A DNA stretch of 64,000 bases from Bacteroidota bacterium (GTDB lineage: Bacteria > Bacteroidota > Ignavibacteria > Kapaibacteriales > HRBIN21), in NCBI GenBank assembly GCA_030550275.1, contig JAUQPR010000002.1, positions 124,001-188,000 of the forward strand, given 5' to 3'. Below, one piece after another: positions 8,624 to 17,539 of the stretch. The position numbers and the translations under genes are program-made. The notes under the pieces were generated by a model. That model saw nothing but the letters and a program-made list of their open reading frames with translations, had not been told where the DNA came from and ran no database searches. Numbering within the stretch: position 1 is the stretch's first letter; each line of letters begins with the position of its first letter.

Positions 8624-9229
8624 TCAGCGCGAGCGGCAGCGGGACTGCCACAGGACAAAGCGCAGCGGGAGCTCCCGTGCCCGGCTGATCCCGATGCGCG
8701 GCGTTCTCCGCACCGCCTCCGGTGCAATCGGCTCCGGCGGCGGCACGATGAAGAGCTCCGCCGAGCAGACCGAGCGGAAGTTATCGCTGAGCTCAAACCC
8801 AAACGCCCGTGCCAGGTTCGCCGGACCCCGGCACAGGGCTTCCCATTGGACCTCTCCCCGACGGCGCCGCATCAGCTCCTCGCCGTGGAGCACTTCGGCG
8901 GCGCGGAGCAGAACTGCCCCGGGGCGCCCCTCCGGCTCGGTGACTACATTCACGCACCGATGCCGTCCGTAGATGGCGTACACGTAGAGGATGCCCCCGG
9001 CTGCAAACATCGGTGCCGTGCGCTCACTCCAGCCCCGCGCAGCATGGTTTGCAGCATCGCCGTCGGGGAGATATGCCTCCAGCTCAACCAATCGGGCAGC
9101 GCAGAGCCCTTCGGGCTCACGCTTGACCAACACCGCCCCCAGCAGCCCCCAGGCGACCTCCACGGTCGGTCGCTGGTAGAACTCCCACCCATACGCCCGC
9201 TCTGGCGCGAACACTTCTGCAGTGCTCAT
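8624..9229 (-). CDS. DNA-3-methyladenine glycosylase (AAG/Mpg family)
   Basis: This 201-residue protein has the normal length for the AAG family. It shows LLGAVLV, LVELEAYLPDGDAANHAARG (family metal-free active-site region with the conserved Glu), ILYVYAIYGRHRCVNVV and RPGAVLLRAAE. It removes alkylated purines, such as 3-methyladenine, to start base excision repair. ATG 9229 was chosen because the family N-terminus (FYQRPTVEVAWGLLG) begins about 16 residues later; longer in-frame starts would run into the divergent dus gene at 9269. Confidence 0.87.
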   Translation of the reverse strand: MSTAEVFAPERAYGWEFYQRPTVEVAWGLLGAVLVKREPEGLCAARLVELEAYLPDGDAANHAARGWSERTAPMFAAGGILYVYAIYGRHRCVNVVTEPEGRPGAVLLRAAEVLHGEELMRRRRGEVQWEALCRGPANLARAFGFELSDNFRSVCSAELFIVPPPEPIAPEAVRRTPRIGISRARELPLRFVLWQSRCRSR

Positions 9230-9268
9230 CCGTCTTATCGCCTTGGTCTGCTCATCCCACATTGCCCA

Positions 9269-10282
9269 ATGGCACGGCTGCGAATCGGTCATATTGACGT
9301 TGCCGACGCGCTTCTTCTGGCGCCGATGGAGGACGTCACCGACCGCGCCTTCCGGCTCATCTGCCGGCGCATGGGAGCCGACATCGTCTACACCGAGTTC
9401 ATCTCCTCCGACGGTCTGGTGCGCAACGCGTGGAGGTCCGTCGAAAAGCTCACGCTGCACCCGCAGGAGCATCCCGTTGCGGTGCAGATCTTCGGCGGCG
9501 ACCCAGAGGTAATGGCGCACGCAGCCCGCATCGCCGAGCAAGCCGAACCGGACTTCCTGGACATCAACTGCGGCTGCTGGGTGCAGAACGTCGTCGCGCG
9601 CAATGCCGGCGCAGCCCTTCTCAGAGACCCTGACCGGATGGTGAAGCTGGTGCGCGATGTGGTTCGCTCAACTCGGTTGCCGGTGACGGTCAAGACCCGC
9701 TTGGGGTGGTCGCGCGATTCGATCGTGATCGTGGAGCTGGCACAACGCCTGGAGGAGGTCGGCATTGCCGCCCTCTGCGTGCACTGCCGCACCCGCGACC
9801 AGGGGCATTCCGGCAGCGCCGATTGGTCCTGGATCCCGCGCATCAAGGAGCGGGTCTCCATCCCGGTCATCCTCAACGGGGATGTGCGCACGCCCGAGGA
9901 TGTCCGCCGCGCCTTCGAGCAGACTGGCTGCGATGGGGTTATGATCGGGCGTGCCGCCATCGGTAACCCCTTCATCTTCCAGCGGGCAAAGGAGTACCTG
10001 CGCACCGGAGTGGTTCCCCCTGAGCCCTCGGCATCGGAGCGTATTCAGATGTGCCTGGAGCATCTGCGGCTCCTGGCGGACTTTGTGGGCGAGGAGCGCG
10101 CCGTGTGCGAATTCCGCCGCTTCTATGCCGGCTACCTCCGGGGACTCTACGGCTCTGCTGCCGTGCGCAACGAGCTCATGCAACTGCGCGAGCTCGCCGC
10201 CGTTGAGGACCGGCTCCTCTCCTACGCCGAACTGCTCGGCCGCGAGTCTCACCCGCTGCCGGAAGCGAGCACGCCAGTGTGA
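9269..10282 (+). CDS. dusB: tRNA-dihydrouridine synthase
   Basis: This 337-residue FMN TIM-barrel enzyme reduces uridine to dihydrouridine in tRNA. Visible features are LLLAPMEDVTDRAFR (16-30), the catalytic segment DINCGCW with the acid-base Cys at 103, VTVKTRLGW, HCRTRDQGHSG, VILNGDV and MIGRAAIGNPFIF (FMN phosphate site). The usual GCP after DIN is GCW here. The start is ATG 9269, about 40 bp from the divergent glycosylase start. It overlaps tilS by four bases (GTGA), opening the dusB-tilS-hpt-ftsH-murB run. Confidence 0.9.
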   Translation: MARLRIGHIDVADALLLAPMEDVTDRAFRLICRRMGADIVYTEFISSDGLVRNAWRSVEKLTLHPQEHPVAVQIFGGDPEVMAHAARIAEQAEPDFLDINCGCWVQNVVARNAGAALLRDPDRMVKLVRDVVRSTRLPVTVKTRLGWSRDSIVIVELAQRLEEVGIAALCVHCRTRDQGHSGSADWSWIPRIKERVSIPVILNGDVRTPEDVRRAFEQTGCDGVMIGRAAIGNPFIFQRAKEYLRTGVVPPEPSASERIQMCLEHLRLLADFVGEERAVCEFRRFYAGYLRGLYGSAAVRNELMQLRELAAVEDRLLSYAELLGRESHPLPEASTPV

Positions 10283-11721
10283 GCCTGGGCATGGGCGCTG
10301 GTGCAGAGCATATCTTCTGGCTGCGGCAGCATGTGCGCTTGGAGCTGGAGCGCTTTGGTGTCCGGACCGATAGCCGAGTGCTCTGCGCCGTGAGCGGCGG
10401 GGTAGATTCCATCGTGCTGCTCGATGTGCTTGTGGCACTCTCCTCGGAGACGGGATTCTGGCTGGGGGTGCTCCATGCCGATCACGGTCTGCGCGGCGAA
10501 CAATCGCGCCAGGACGCCGAGTTCGTGCGCTCCGTTGCCCGTGCATACGGGCTTCCCTTCGCCGAGGAGGCGCTGCCGGTTGCAGAGTACGCCCGTGCCC
10601 ATCGCTGCGGGCTGGAGATGGCGGCGCGGCAACTGCGATACGATTTCTTCGCCCGCCATGCCCGCCAAATGGCTGCAACGCACCTTGCTCTCGCCCATAC
10701 CGCCGACGATGTTGCCGAAACGCTCCTGCTGAACCTGCTGCGCGGCGCCGGCATTGATGGGCTCAGCGCAATGCCCCCCAGCCGTCAGCTCACCCCCGAG
10801 TGCCTGCTGATTCGCCCGCTCCTGGCAGTGCGCAAAGCCCAGCTCATCGCCTACGCTCAAGCGCGGGGGCTCTCCTGGCGCGAGGACCCCAGCAACCGCG
10901 ACCGCCGCTTCCTCCGCAACCGCATTCGCTGGGAGCTGCTGCCGTTGCTTGAGACCATCACCCCGGCAGCGGTGCGGAAGCTTTGCCAGACGGCAACACT
11001 CCTTGCTCAAGCACGGCAAGGGATCGCCCAGCTCCTGGAGCCCCTCCTCCAGCAGGCAGCGCTTGCCGAACCCGGCTTCTACTTCTCCGAAGAGCAGCTT
11101 GGGAGGCTGCCGGAATTCCTCCGCTTGCAGCTTTACCGCCTGGCGCTGCAGCGACTGGGGCAGACCTACAGCCCTGGGCAGGCTCACCTGCGCCGCCTGC
11201 TGGAGCTGGAGCACTCGCCCACCGGGACGCTGCTGCCGCTGGGGAAAACACTCTATGCCGTCCGCGAACACGCCGGTATCAGCCTGCTACAGAAGCTCCC
11301 TCCGCTGGGGCAGTGCCTCATCACCGGCTGCGGCACCTACCGGCTCGATGGCTGGGAGCTGGAGATCGCCGAAGTCCCCGCCGAGGAGGTTCGCTTCACT
11401 CCTGACCCCACCGTGGAGTACGTTGATGCCGAGCGCTTCCCAGCCCGGGTCCTCTGGCGAGCCGTTCGCGCCGGCGACCGCTTCCACCCACTGGGGATGC
11501 CGGCACCGATGAAGTTGGGGGATTTCCTCACTGCGCAGCGCATTCCCCACCACCGCCGTCGCAGCCTCTCTGTACTGGCTGAGGGCTCGCGCGTCCTGTG
11601 GCTGTGCGGCGTACGGCTGAGCGCTGAAGTGTGTGTGCGACGCGAAACCCAACGTTTCCTTCGGCTGCAATTGCGGAAAGTCTCACCAGATACGTGGTCG
11701 GATGCACCCGGAACAGATTGA
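10279..11721 (+). CDS. tilS: tRNA(Ile)-lysidine synthase
   Basis: This 480-residue protein has the PP-loop ATP motif SGGVDS (39-44), HADHGLR, AHTADDVAETLLLNLLRG and the C-terminal TilS domain, where FLTAQRIPHHRRR is typical. TilS attaches lysine to C34 of the AUA-decoding tRNA-Ile. The start is a GTG at 10279 overlapping the dus stop. The tail overlaps hpt by 20 bases. The order tilS-hpt-ftsH is conserved across many bacteria, which supports all three calls. Confidence 0.93.
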   Translation: MSLGMGAGAEHIFWLRQHVRLELERFGVRTDSRVLCAVSGGVDSIVLLDVLVALSSETGFWLGVLHADHGLRGEQSRQDAEFVRSVARAYGLPFAEEALPVAEYARAHRCGLEMAARQLRYDFFARHARQMAATHLALAHTADDVAETLLLNLLRGAGIDGLSAMPPSRQLTPECLLIRPLLAVRKAQLIAYAQARGLSWREDPSNRDRRFLRNRIRWELLPLLETITPAAVRKLCQTATLLAQARQGIAQLLEPLLQQAALAEPGFYFSEEQLGRLPEFLRLQLYRLALQRLGQTYSPGQAHLRRLLELEHSPTGTLLPLGKTLYAVREHAGISLLQKLPPLGQCLITGCGTYRLDGWELEIAEVPAEEVRFTPDPTVEYVDAERFPARVLWRAVRAGDRFHPLGMPAPMKLGDFLTAQRIPHHRRRSLSVLAEGSRVLWLCGVRLSAEVCVRRETQRFLRLQLRKVSPDTWSDAPGTD

Positions 11722-12313
11722 GCTCAACGGACACCGCTTCCGCCGCTTCCTCACCCGGCAGCAGATTGCCGCCATCGTGGAACGGCTGGCACAGCAGCTT
11801 CGAGCGGACTACGCCGGGATTACGCCTGTCTGCCTCATTGTGCTCAAAGGCGCCTTCGTGTTCGCTGCCGATCTGCTGCGCGCGGCGGGTATCCCCTGCC
11901 GTGTGGAGACCGTCCGCGCCCGCAGTTACGGCACGGCGATGCACTCCAGCGGACGGGTAGAGATCCAGCCGCCGGAGCTCCCGCTTGCTGGCGCCGATGT
12001 GTTGCTCATCGAGGATATCGTGGACAGTGGGCTGACGCTGCGAGAGTTGCTCGGCTTCCTGCGCCGGCAGCAGCCAGCATCACTGCGCATTGTGGCGCTA
12101 CTGGCAAAGCCCTCTGCACGGGAGCTGCAGCCGCAGCCCGACTACATCGGGCTTGAGATCCCACCGCTCTTCGTCGTCGGCTACGGGATGGACTACGCCG
12201 AGCACGGTCGCTACCTGCCCGACATCTACGCCCTGGAGGAGCCCGAGCAAGGCAATCCCGCACGGGAGCGTACGTCCTTTGCGGTGGTTGACCCATCCCG
12301 AACAGCTGAATGA
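11702..12313 (+). CDS. hpt: hypoxanthine phosphoribosyltransferase
   Basis: This 203-residue type I phosphoribosyltransferase has the PRPP loop VLLIEDIVDSG (100-110), LIVLKGAF near residue 46 and the purine-binding VGYGMDYAE near the C-terminus. It makes IMP (and probably GMP) from hypoxanthine/guanine and PRPP for purine salvage. ATG 11702 gives the family length and overlaps tilS by 20 bases; its stop overlaps ftsH as ATGA. Confidence 0.92.
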   Translation: MHPEQIELNGHRFRRFLTRQQIAAIVERLAQQLRADYAGITPVCLIVLKGAFVFAADLLRAAGIPCRVETVRARSYGTAMHSSGRVEIQPPELPLAGADVLLIEDIVDSGLTLRELLGFLRRQQPASLRIVALLAKPSARELQPQPDYIGLEIPPLFVVGYGMDYAEHGRYLPDIYALEEPEQGNPARERTSFAVVDPSRTAE

Positions 12314-14268
12314 ATCGCCCGCGCAACTCTTCGCGTCCTCCCACGCCCGATGGGCAGCCCCCGGTCGGACGCACCTTCCGCACCCTGCTGGGCTGGCTGC
12401 TGCTGATGATGGGCGTCCTGCTGCTCTATACGCTCTTCCGCAGCGCCGAGCGACCGGAGTGGACGGTCACCTACACAGAGTACCTGCAGCTGCTGGAGGA
12501 GGGCAAGATTGCCTCGGCAACGATTGTCAAATCGCGCTTCAACGACTACGAATTCCGCGGGGTGCTCAAAGAACCCATCACGCTCATCCGCGACGGGCGT
12601 CCGCGCCAGGTCCGCTACATCGTCACCAAGCTCGGCGTGCTGGATGCCGAAACCGAGCGCCGATGGGCAGAGAAGGGCATCCAGTGGACGTACGAATCCG
12701 GCGACAACCCCTGGTGGGATAGCCTCATTTCGGTGCTCCCCTGGGTTGCGCTCATTGCGATCTACTTCCTGCTGCTGCAGCGCATGCAGGTGGGGACAAC
12801 GCGCAACATCTTCTCCTTCGGCAAGGCGCGCGTTCGCATCAGCGATCCCTCACAGCCGCGTGTCACCTTCGACGATGTTGCCGGAGCCGAGGAAGCCAAG
12901 GAGGAGCTGCGCGAGATCATCGAGTTCCTGCGGAATCCGGAGCGCTTCCGTGCGCTTGGGGCAAAGGTGCCCAAAGGGGTGCTCCTGGTCGGTCCGCCCG
13001 GCACGGGCAAGACGCTGCTGGCGCGCGCCGTTGCCGGCGAAGCTGGGGTGCCCTTCTTCTCCATCTCCGGGGCTGACTTTGTGGAGATGTTCGTCGGCGT
13101 GGGCGCCAGCCGCGTGCGCGACCTCTTCGAACAAGCCAAGCGCCACGCCCCCTGCATTGTGTTCATTGATGAGCTGGATGCCGTCGGACGGCAGCGGGGC
13201 GCGGGCTTGGGCGGGGGGCACGACGAGCGCGAGCAGACCCTCAACCAGCTTCTGGTCGAGATGGACGGCTTTGAGCAAAACAGCGGCATCGTGGTGCTTG
13301 CCGCAACGAACCGTCCCGATATTCTGGACCCCGCGCTGCTGCGTCCGGGGCGCTTCGACCGCCGTATCGTCGTCGATCTCCCCGATGCTCGCGGGCGCGA
13401 GCAGATCCTGCGGGTCCACACCCGGCGCATCCCGCTGGCACCGGATGTGGACCTGGCGCGCATCGCCAAAAGCACACCGGGATTCTCCGGAGCTGACCTG
13501 GCAAACCTGGTCAACGAAGCCGCTCTCCTGGCAGCGCGCCGCAATAGCCGCCTGGTGACCATGCAGGACTTCGAGAACGCCAAGGACAAGATCCTGCTGG
13601 GCATCGAGCGCAAGAGCTTGGTGCTCTCCGAACGCGAGCGCGAAATCACCGCCTACCACGAAAGCGGACATGCTCTGCTGGCAAAGCTCCTGCCCAACGC
13701 CGACCCCATCCACAAGGTCACCATTATCCCGCGCGGGCGCGCCCTCGGCGTCACCGCCCACCTGCCCGAGGAGGACCGCTACACCTTCACCAAGGAGTAC
13801 ATCGAGGACCGCATCACGATGATCCTGGGCGGGCGCGCAGCCGAGAAGTTGGTCTTCGGGCGCGTCACAACCGGTGCTGCCAATGACCTGGAGCAAGCCA
13901 CCCGCCTTGCCCGCAAGATGGTCTGCGAATGGGGCATGAGCGAGGTCATCGGTCCGGTTGCCTTCAGCAATCGGCACGAAGAGGTGTTCCTGGGACGGGA
14001 GATCGTCCAGCCGCGCGAGTACAGCGAGGAGACCGCCCGGCTCATCGACGCCGAGGTTCGCCGCATTGTCAACGAAGCCATGGAGCGTGCCGAGACATTG
14101 CTGCGCGAAAATCTGCCCGCCCTCCATCGCCTGGCGCAGGCACTTCTGGAGCGCGAGGTGCTCGATGGGAACGACGTCGAGCGCATCCTCCGCGGAGAGG
14201 AGTTGCCACCGCTCTCCTCCGATGGGCACGCTCGCGCAGCGCAGCCGGCTCCCAGCGCTTCGGCATAA
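12310..14268 (+). CDS. ftsH: ATP-dependent zinc metalloprotease FtsH
   Basis: This 652-residue membrane protease degrades misfolded and regulatory membrane proteins. In order it has a cytoplasmic N-terminus, a first membrane segment (about 26-43), a periplasmic domain, a second membrane segment (about 140-157), the AAA module (Walker A GPPGTGKT near 228, Walker [15 protein letters not shown] region RPGRFDRR) and the M41 protease with HESGH near 450. The C-terminal tail is short and Ala/Pro-rich. The start overlaps hpt by four bases. Confidence 0.96.
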   Translation: MNRPRNSSRPPTPDGQPPVGRTFRTLLGWLLLMMGVLLLYTLFRSAERPEWTVTYTEYLQLLEEGKIASATIVKSRFNDYEFRGVLKEPITLIRDGRPRQVRYIVTKLGVLDAETERRWAEKGIQWTYESGDNPWWDSLISVLPWVALIAIYFLLLQRMQVGTTRNIFSFGKARVRISDPSQPRVTFDDVAGAEEAKEELREIIEFLRNPERFRALGAKVPKGVLLVGPPGTGKTLLARAVAGEAGVPFFSISGADFVEMFVGVGASRVRDLFEQAKRHAPCIVFIDELDAVGRQRGAGLGGGHDEREQTLNQLLVEMDGFEQNSGIVVLAATNRPDILDPALLRPGRFDRRIVVDLPDARGREQILRVHTRRIPLAPDVDLARIAKSTPGFSGADLANLVNEAALLAARRNSRLVTMQDFENAKDKILLGIERKSLVLSEREREITAYHESGHALLAKLLPNADPIHKVTIIPRGRALGVTAHLPEEDRYTFTKEYIEDRITMILGGRAAEKLVFGRVTTGAANDLEQATRLARKMVCEWGMSEVIGPVAFSNRHEEVFLGREIVQPREYSEETARLIDAEVRRIVNEAMERAETLLRENLPALHRLAQALLEREVLDGNDVERILRGEELPPLSSDGHARAAQPAPSASA

Positions 14269-14272
14269 TTGC

Positions 14273-15313
14273 ATGATTCGCTTGCGGCGGCTCCAGCCAC
14301 TGAAGAGCTGGAATACGTTCGGTATCGCCGAGACCGCCGCCTACGGCACCGTGTGCACTCGGGTGGAGCAACTCCACTCCCTCCGCCGGCGCCGTGAGCT
14401 GCATGGGCTTCCTCTTCTCCCGCTCGGTGCGGGCAGCAACGTGCTCTTTGCCGAGCCATTCCCCGGAGTGGTGGTGCGCGTTCGATTGCGGGGCATCCGC
14501 TGCGTTGCGGAATCCGCACACGAGGTGCTCGTCGAAGCCGCTGCCGGCGAGCCCTGGCACAACTTCGTGCGAACGTGCCTGACACAGGGCTGGTACGGCT
14601 TGGAGAACTTGGCGCTCATCCCCGGCACGGTCGGCGCTGCACCGGTCCACAACATCGGTGCTTACGGGGTTGAGGTGGCGGAGTTCCTGGATGGGGTAGA
14701 GTTCTGGGAGCACGAGAGCGGGCAATTTCTCTGGCTGCCGGCTGCGGAGCTGGGGCTGGGTTACCGCAGTAGCCGTCTGCGCACGGAGCTCTTGGGGCGG
14801 GGGATTCTCACGCGTGTCCGCTTCCGGCTGCTGCGGCGTCCGCGTCCGCATGCGCAGTACCCGACGCTGGCAGCGTTGCTCGAACGGGAGCGCATTCGGC
14901 ATCCCACGCCATGGGACATCTTCCATGCCGTGTGCCGGCTCCGCCGGCAGCGCCTTCCCGATCCGCGCCGCCTGCCCAACGCTGGAAGCTTCTTCCGCAA
15001 CCCCATTGTGCCGGCACGCCAGGCACAGGAGCTTCGGCAGCGGTATCCGGAGCTACCGCTCTTCCCCGCTGGTGCGGATTCGGTCAAAATCCCAGCAGCC
15101 TGGCTCATCGAGCAGTGCGGTTGGAAGGGATACCGCCGAGGGGATGTCGGGGTTGCCCCGCAGCATGCCCTGGTGTTGGTCAACTACGGCGGGGCGTCTG
15201 GGCGGGAGATTCTGCAGTTGGCGCAGGAGATTGCTCGCTCGGTGTGGGAGCGGTTCCAGATTCGCCTGGAGCCAGAGGTGCTGATTCTCCCTGCGCAGGC
15301 ATGGCAGCCATAG
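14273..15313 (+). CDS. murB: UDP-N-acetylenolpyruvoylglucosamine reductase
   Basis: This 346-residue FAD enzyme reduces the enolpyruvyl group to make UDP-MurNAc for peptidoglycan. It shows the N-terminal NTFGI, the FAD motif LPLGAGSNVLF, LIPGTVGAAPVHNIGAYG, the catalytic GYRSSRLR region, and NAGSFFRNP with the active-site Ser. It is type I, E. coli-like in length. ATG 14273 follows the ftsH stop by four bases. Its last 134 bases are read on the other strand as the tail of nusB. Confidence 0.93.
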   Translation: MIRLRRLQPLKSWNTFGIAETAAYGTVCTRVEQLHSLRRRRELHGLPLLPLGAGSNVLFAEPFPGVVVRVRLRGIRCVAESAHEVLVEAAAGEPWHNFVRTCLTQGWYGLENLALIPGTVGAAPVHNIGAYGVEVAEFLDGVEFWEHESGQFLWLPAAELGLGYRSSRLRTELLGRGILTRVRFRLLRRPRPHAQYPTLAALLERERIRHPTPWDIFHAVCRLRRQRLPDPRRLPNAGSFFRNPIVPARQAQELRQRYPELPLFPAGADSVKIPAAWLIEQCGWKGYRRGDVGVAPQHALVLVNYGGASGREILQLAQEIARSVWERFQIRLEPEVLILPAQAWQP

Positions 15314-15959
15314 CCGCGCCGTAGTCGGCGGGGAATTCCAGCAACTGCACGCCCTCCTGAGCGGAAACGGGTCGCATCTCCGGCGAGGGCGGGCGCAATC
15401 CCCGCTGCACCATCAGGCTGTAGACCGCCTCCAGCACGCCGTTGATGAACTGCCCGCTGCGCTCGGTCGAATACCGCTTTGCCAGCTCCACCACTTCGTC
15501 AATGATGACCGCCACAGGCGTCTCCGGCATCGCCAGCATCTCCGCGATGCTCAACTGCAGCAGAATTCGGTCCAGGAACACCAGGCGCTTCAGGTCCCAA
15601 TTGAGCAGGACACCGGCAAGCAGCTCCTGTGCCAGCTCCCAATACTGCTGAGCCGCCTGGAGGAGGGCACGGGCGAAGGCTATCTCCTCGGCGTCCCACT
15701 GGATCGGCGTATCGGCTTCCAGCTCGGCAATCTCCTCCACCGAGAGCACTTGCCGCGGTGGCATCGGAGGCACATCGGTGAACTGCCGGTAGAAGATGTG
15801 CTCGAAGACCGCCTCCCAGGGCAGCTCGGCAGCAACGGCAGCGGCAAGGACCTGCAGCACCTTCTCGCGCGCCAAGCTCCGGCTCCCGCGCACACTACTG
15901 CGGCGCCGTAAAGGGAACAGCTCCACCCGCTCACCGTCCTCCTTCCGCCGCCTGGGCAT
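15180..15959 (-). CDS. nusB: transcription antitermination factor NusB with an unusual C-terminal extension
   Basis: This 259-residue product contains an all-helical NusB core at about 25-190; SLAREKVLQVLAA opens it, and PVAVIIDEVVELAKRYST and GQFINGVLEAVY are diagnostic. NusB binds boxA RNA with NusE in rRNA antitermination. The family usually ends near here, at 140-190 residues. This one continues for about 65 residues of low-complexity Ala/Pro/Ser/Glu sequence, of which the last 45 or so are antisense to the conserved 3' end of murB. The tail may be a genuine disordered extension or a stop lost after convergence. Confidence 0.85.
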   Translation of the reverse strand: MPRRRKEDGERVELFPLRRRSSVRGSRSLAREKVLQVLAAAVAAELPWEAVFEHIFYRQFTDVPPMPPRQVLSVEEIAELEADTPIQWDAEEIAFARALLQAAQQYWELAQELLAGVLLNWDLKRLVFLDRILLQLSIAEMLAMPETPVAVIIDEVVELAKRYSTERSGQFINGVLEAVYSLMVQRGLRPPSPEMRPVSAQEGVQLLEFPADYGAAMAAMPAQGESAPLAPGESGTAPTPSEQSPAPTAESPAQTPRRS

Positions 15960-15976
15960 CTGTGGCTATCCCGTGC

Positions 15977-17017
15977 TCATCCACGCAGTATCCTGTGGGC
16001 AAGTTCGGCAGCCGCCTCCGTGGGCGGTTGATTCCGCTCCTGCGCCAACTGGAACACCCGCAGCAGCGTGGTGTAGATCCCCTCAACGCGCCGGAGTACG
16101 CGCTCCCGGTCGTACTCGCCCTCCAGTTCGGCAGCAACGTTGATGAGCCCACCGGCATTGATGACGTAGTCGGGCGCATACAGGATGCCGCGCTCGTGCA
16201 GGCGAAGTGCATCGGCGTGCTCATCCTGGAGCTGATTGTTCGCACCCCCGGCAACGATGCGGCAGCGCAGGCGCGGAATGGTGCGTTCGTTGAGGGTGCC
16301 ACCGAGCGCATTCGGCGAGAAGATATCGCACTCGACGTCGTAGATAGCCTCGGGATCAACGGCGGTGATGGCGGTGCCCAGCTCCTCCCGCAAGCGCTGG
16401 ACCTTCTCCGGGAAGATGTCGGCAATGTACACTGCAGCACCTTCGCGCACAAGATGCGCCACCAGATGGCGCGCCACGTTGCCCGCTCCTTGCACGGCGA
16501 TGGTGCGTCCAGCAAGGGAATCCTCCCCGTAGACCACCTGCGCGCAGGCTTTCATGCCACAGTACACCCCGTACGCCGTCACTGGTGAGGGGTCGCCACT
16601 CTTGCCCGCCACGCCCGTCACGTAACGCGTCTCCTGGCGAATCCACTCCATATCCTCCACGGTTGTGCCCACGTCTTCGGCGGTGATGTAGCGTCCGCCG
16701 AGGCTCTCCACAAAGCGCCCGAAGGCACGGAAGAGCCCTTCGCTCTTCTCCGTGCGCGGGTCACCGAGGATGACCGCTTTGCCGCCCCCGAGCCGCAGCC
16801 CTGCCAGAGCAGCCTTGTAGGTCATCGCACGCGAAAGCCGCAGCACATCCTGCAGCGCTTCCTCCTCGGTGCGGTAGTTCCACATGCGCACGCCCCCCAG
16901 CGCCGGACCCAGCGTCGTATCGTGAATGGCAATGATTGCCCGTAACCCCACCGCCGGTTCCGAACAGAAGACCACCTGCTCATGCCCGTAGGCGCGCATC
17001 TGCTCAAAGACCGACAT
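15977..17017 (-). CDS. leucine/phenylalanine/valine dehydrogenase family
   Basis: This 346-residue NAD-dependent amino-acid dehydrogenase has the catalytic block [19 protein letters not shown] (two active-site lysines), [22 protein letters not shown] and the Rossmann motif [11 protein letters not shown]. It deaminates a branched-chain amino acid, most likely leucine, to the 2-oxo acid, releasing ammonia; valine or phenylalanine are alternatives. The size is that of leucine dehydrogenases rather than glutamate dehydrogenases. A TAATTTTGC promoter element lies 37 bp upstream. It is followed 17 bp later by nusB. Confidence 0.88.
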   Translation of the reverse strand: MSVFEQMRAYGHEQVVFCSEPAVGLRAIIAIHDTTLGPALGGVRMWNYRTEEEALQDVLRLSRAMTYKAALAGLRLGGGKAVILGDPRTEKSEGLFRAFGRFVESLGGRYITAEDVGTTVEDMEWIRQETRYVTGVAGKSGDPSPVTAYGVYCGMKACAQVVYGEDSLAGRTIAVQGAGNVARHLVAHLVREGAAVYIADIFPEKVQRLREELGTAITAVDPEAIYDVECDIFSPNALGGTLNERTIPRLRCRIVAGGANNQLQDEHADALRLHERGILYAPDYVINAGGLINVAAELEGEYDRERVLRRVEGIYTTLLRVFQLAQERNQPPTEAAAELAHRILRG

Positions 17018-17053
17018 CCGCTCTCCACAACTGTTGCACCCTCGACGAGCGCG

Positions 17054-17062
17054 GCAAAATTA
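17054..17062 (-). promoter_or_regulatory. Bacteroidota-type -7 element for the leucine dehydrogenase gene
   Basis: TAATTTTGC on the minus strand matches TAnnTTTG exactly and lies 37 bases before the gene start. No clear -33 TTG is seen at the expected distance. Confidence 0.55.
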
Positions 17063-17137
17063 GGGCAAAAGCGCACGGGAAGCGTTGCACACTACCCGCT
17101 CCGACGGCACGTCTCACGCTGCGGTGCCCGTTTCACA

Positions 17138-17539
17138 ATGCCATCGTCAACGATGCTCGACCTCCTGCGCTGGAGCCTTCCGCTGCTGATGCTGTGGGGT
17201 ACCACCATTGCAGCGCAGCAGCCACAGGAAGCCGCTCCCTCCGAGCCAACACCTGCACAGCCCACTGTGGCGCTCCGCACCGATACGATCGCCGTCGCCG
17301 GACGCTGCGGACACTGCCAGAAGCGCATCGAAGGCGCCCTCAAAGAGGTCGAGGGCATCCACTCGGCTCGGTGGGACCGGCAGACCAAGCTGTTGGTGGT
17401 GACCTACGAGCCCGAGCGGATCTCGCGCCGGCAGATCCAGGAGCGAATCGCCGCCGTTGGGCACGACACCGAAGAGGTCACTGCCCCCGAGGATGCCTAT
17501 GAGCGGCTCCCCAAGTGCTGCCGATACCGTCCGGAGTGA
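17138..17539 (+). CDS. secreted heavy-metal-associated (HMA) domain protein
   Basis: This 133-residue protein has a signal peptide ([19 protein letters not shown]) followed by a Pro-rich linker and one HMA domain at about 48-115. The metal-binding loop reads GRCGHC, a CxxC as in copper chaperones. It ends with [13 protein letters not shown], adding a vicinal cysteine pair. It should act outside the cytoplasm, binding Cu(I) or a similar soft metal. It overlaps the following P-type ATPase gene by 41 bases, so the two are coupled and it may receive exported metal. ATG 17153 is an alternative start. Confidence 0.8.
   Translation: MPSSTMLDLLRWSLPLLMLWGTTIAAQQPQEAAPSEPTPAQPTVALRTDTIAVAGRCGHCQKRIEGALKEVEGIHSARWDRQTKLLVVTYEPERISRRQIQERIAAVGHDTEEVTAPEDAYERLPKCCRYRPE

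Noticed and set aside
6246-8972. A 908-codon open frame on the plus strand opposite the SDR and SPT-like genes
   Set aside because: The product is rich in Arg, His and Gln with no domain. It is the antisense of two clear enzymes and arises from high GC with few stop codons.
15180-15959. Frameshift in nusB to explain the long tail
   Set aside because: The core frame is continuous and well conserved to residue 195; the tail simply lacks an earlier stop, and no shift point is visible.
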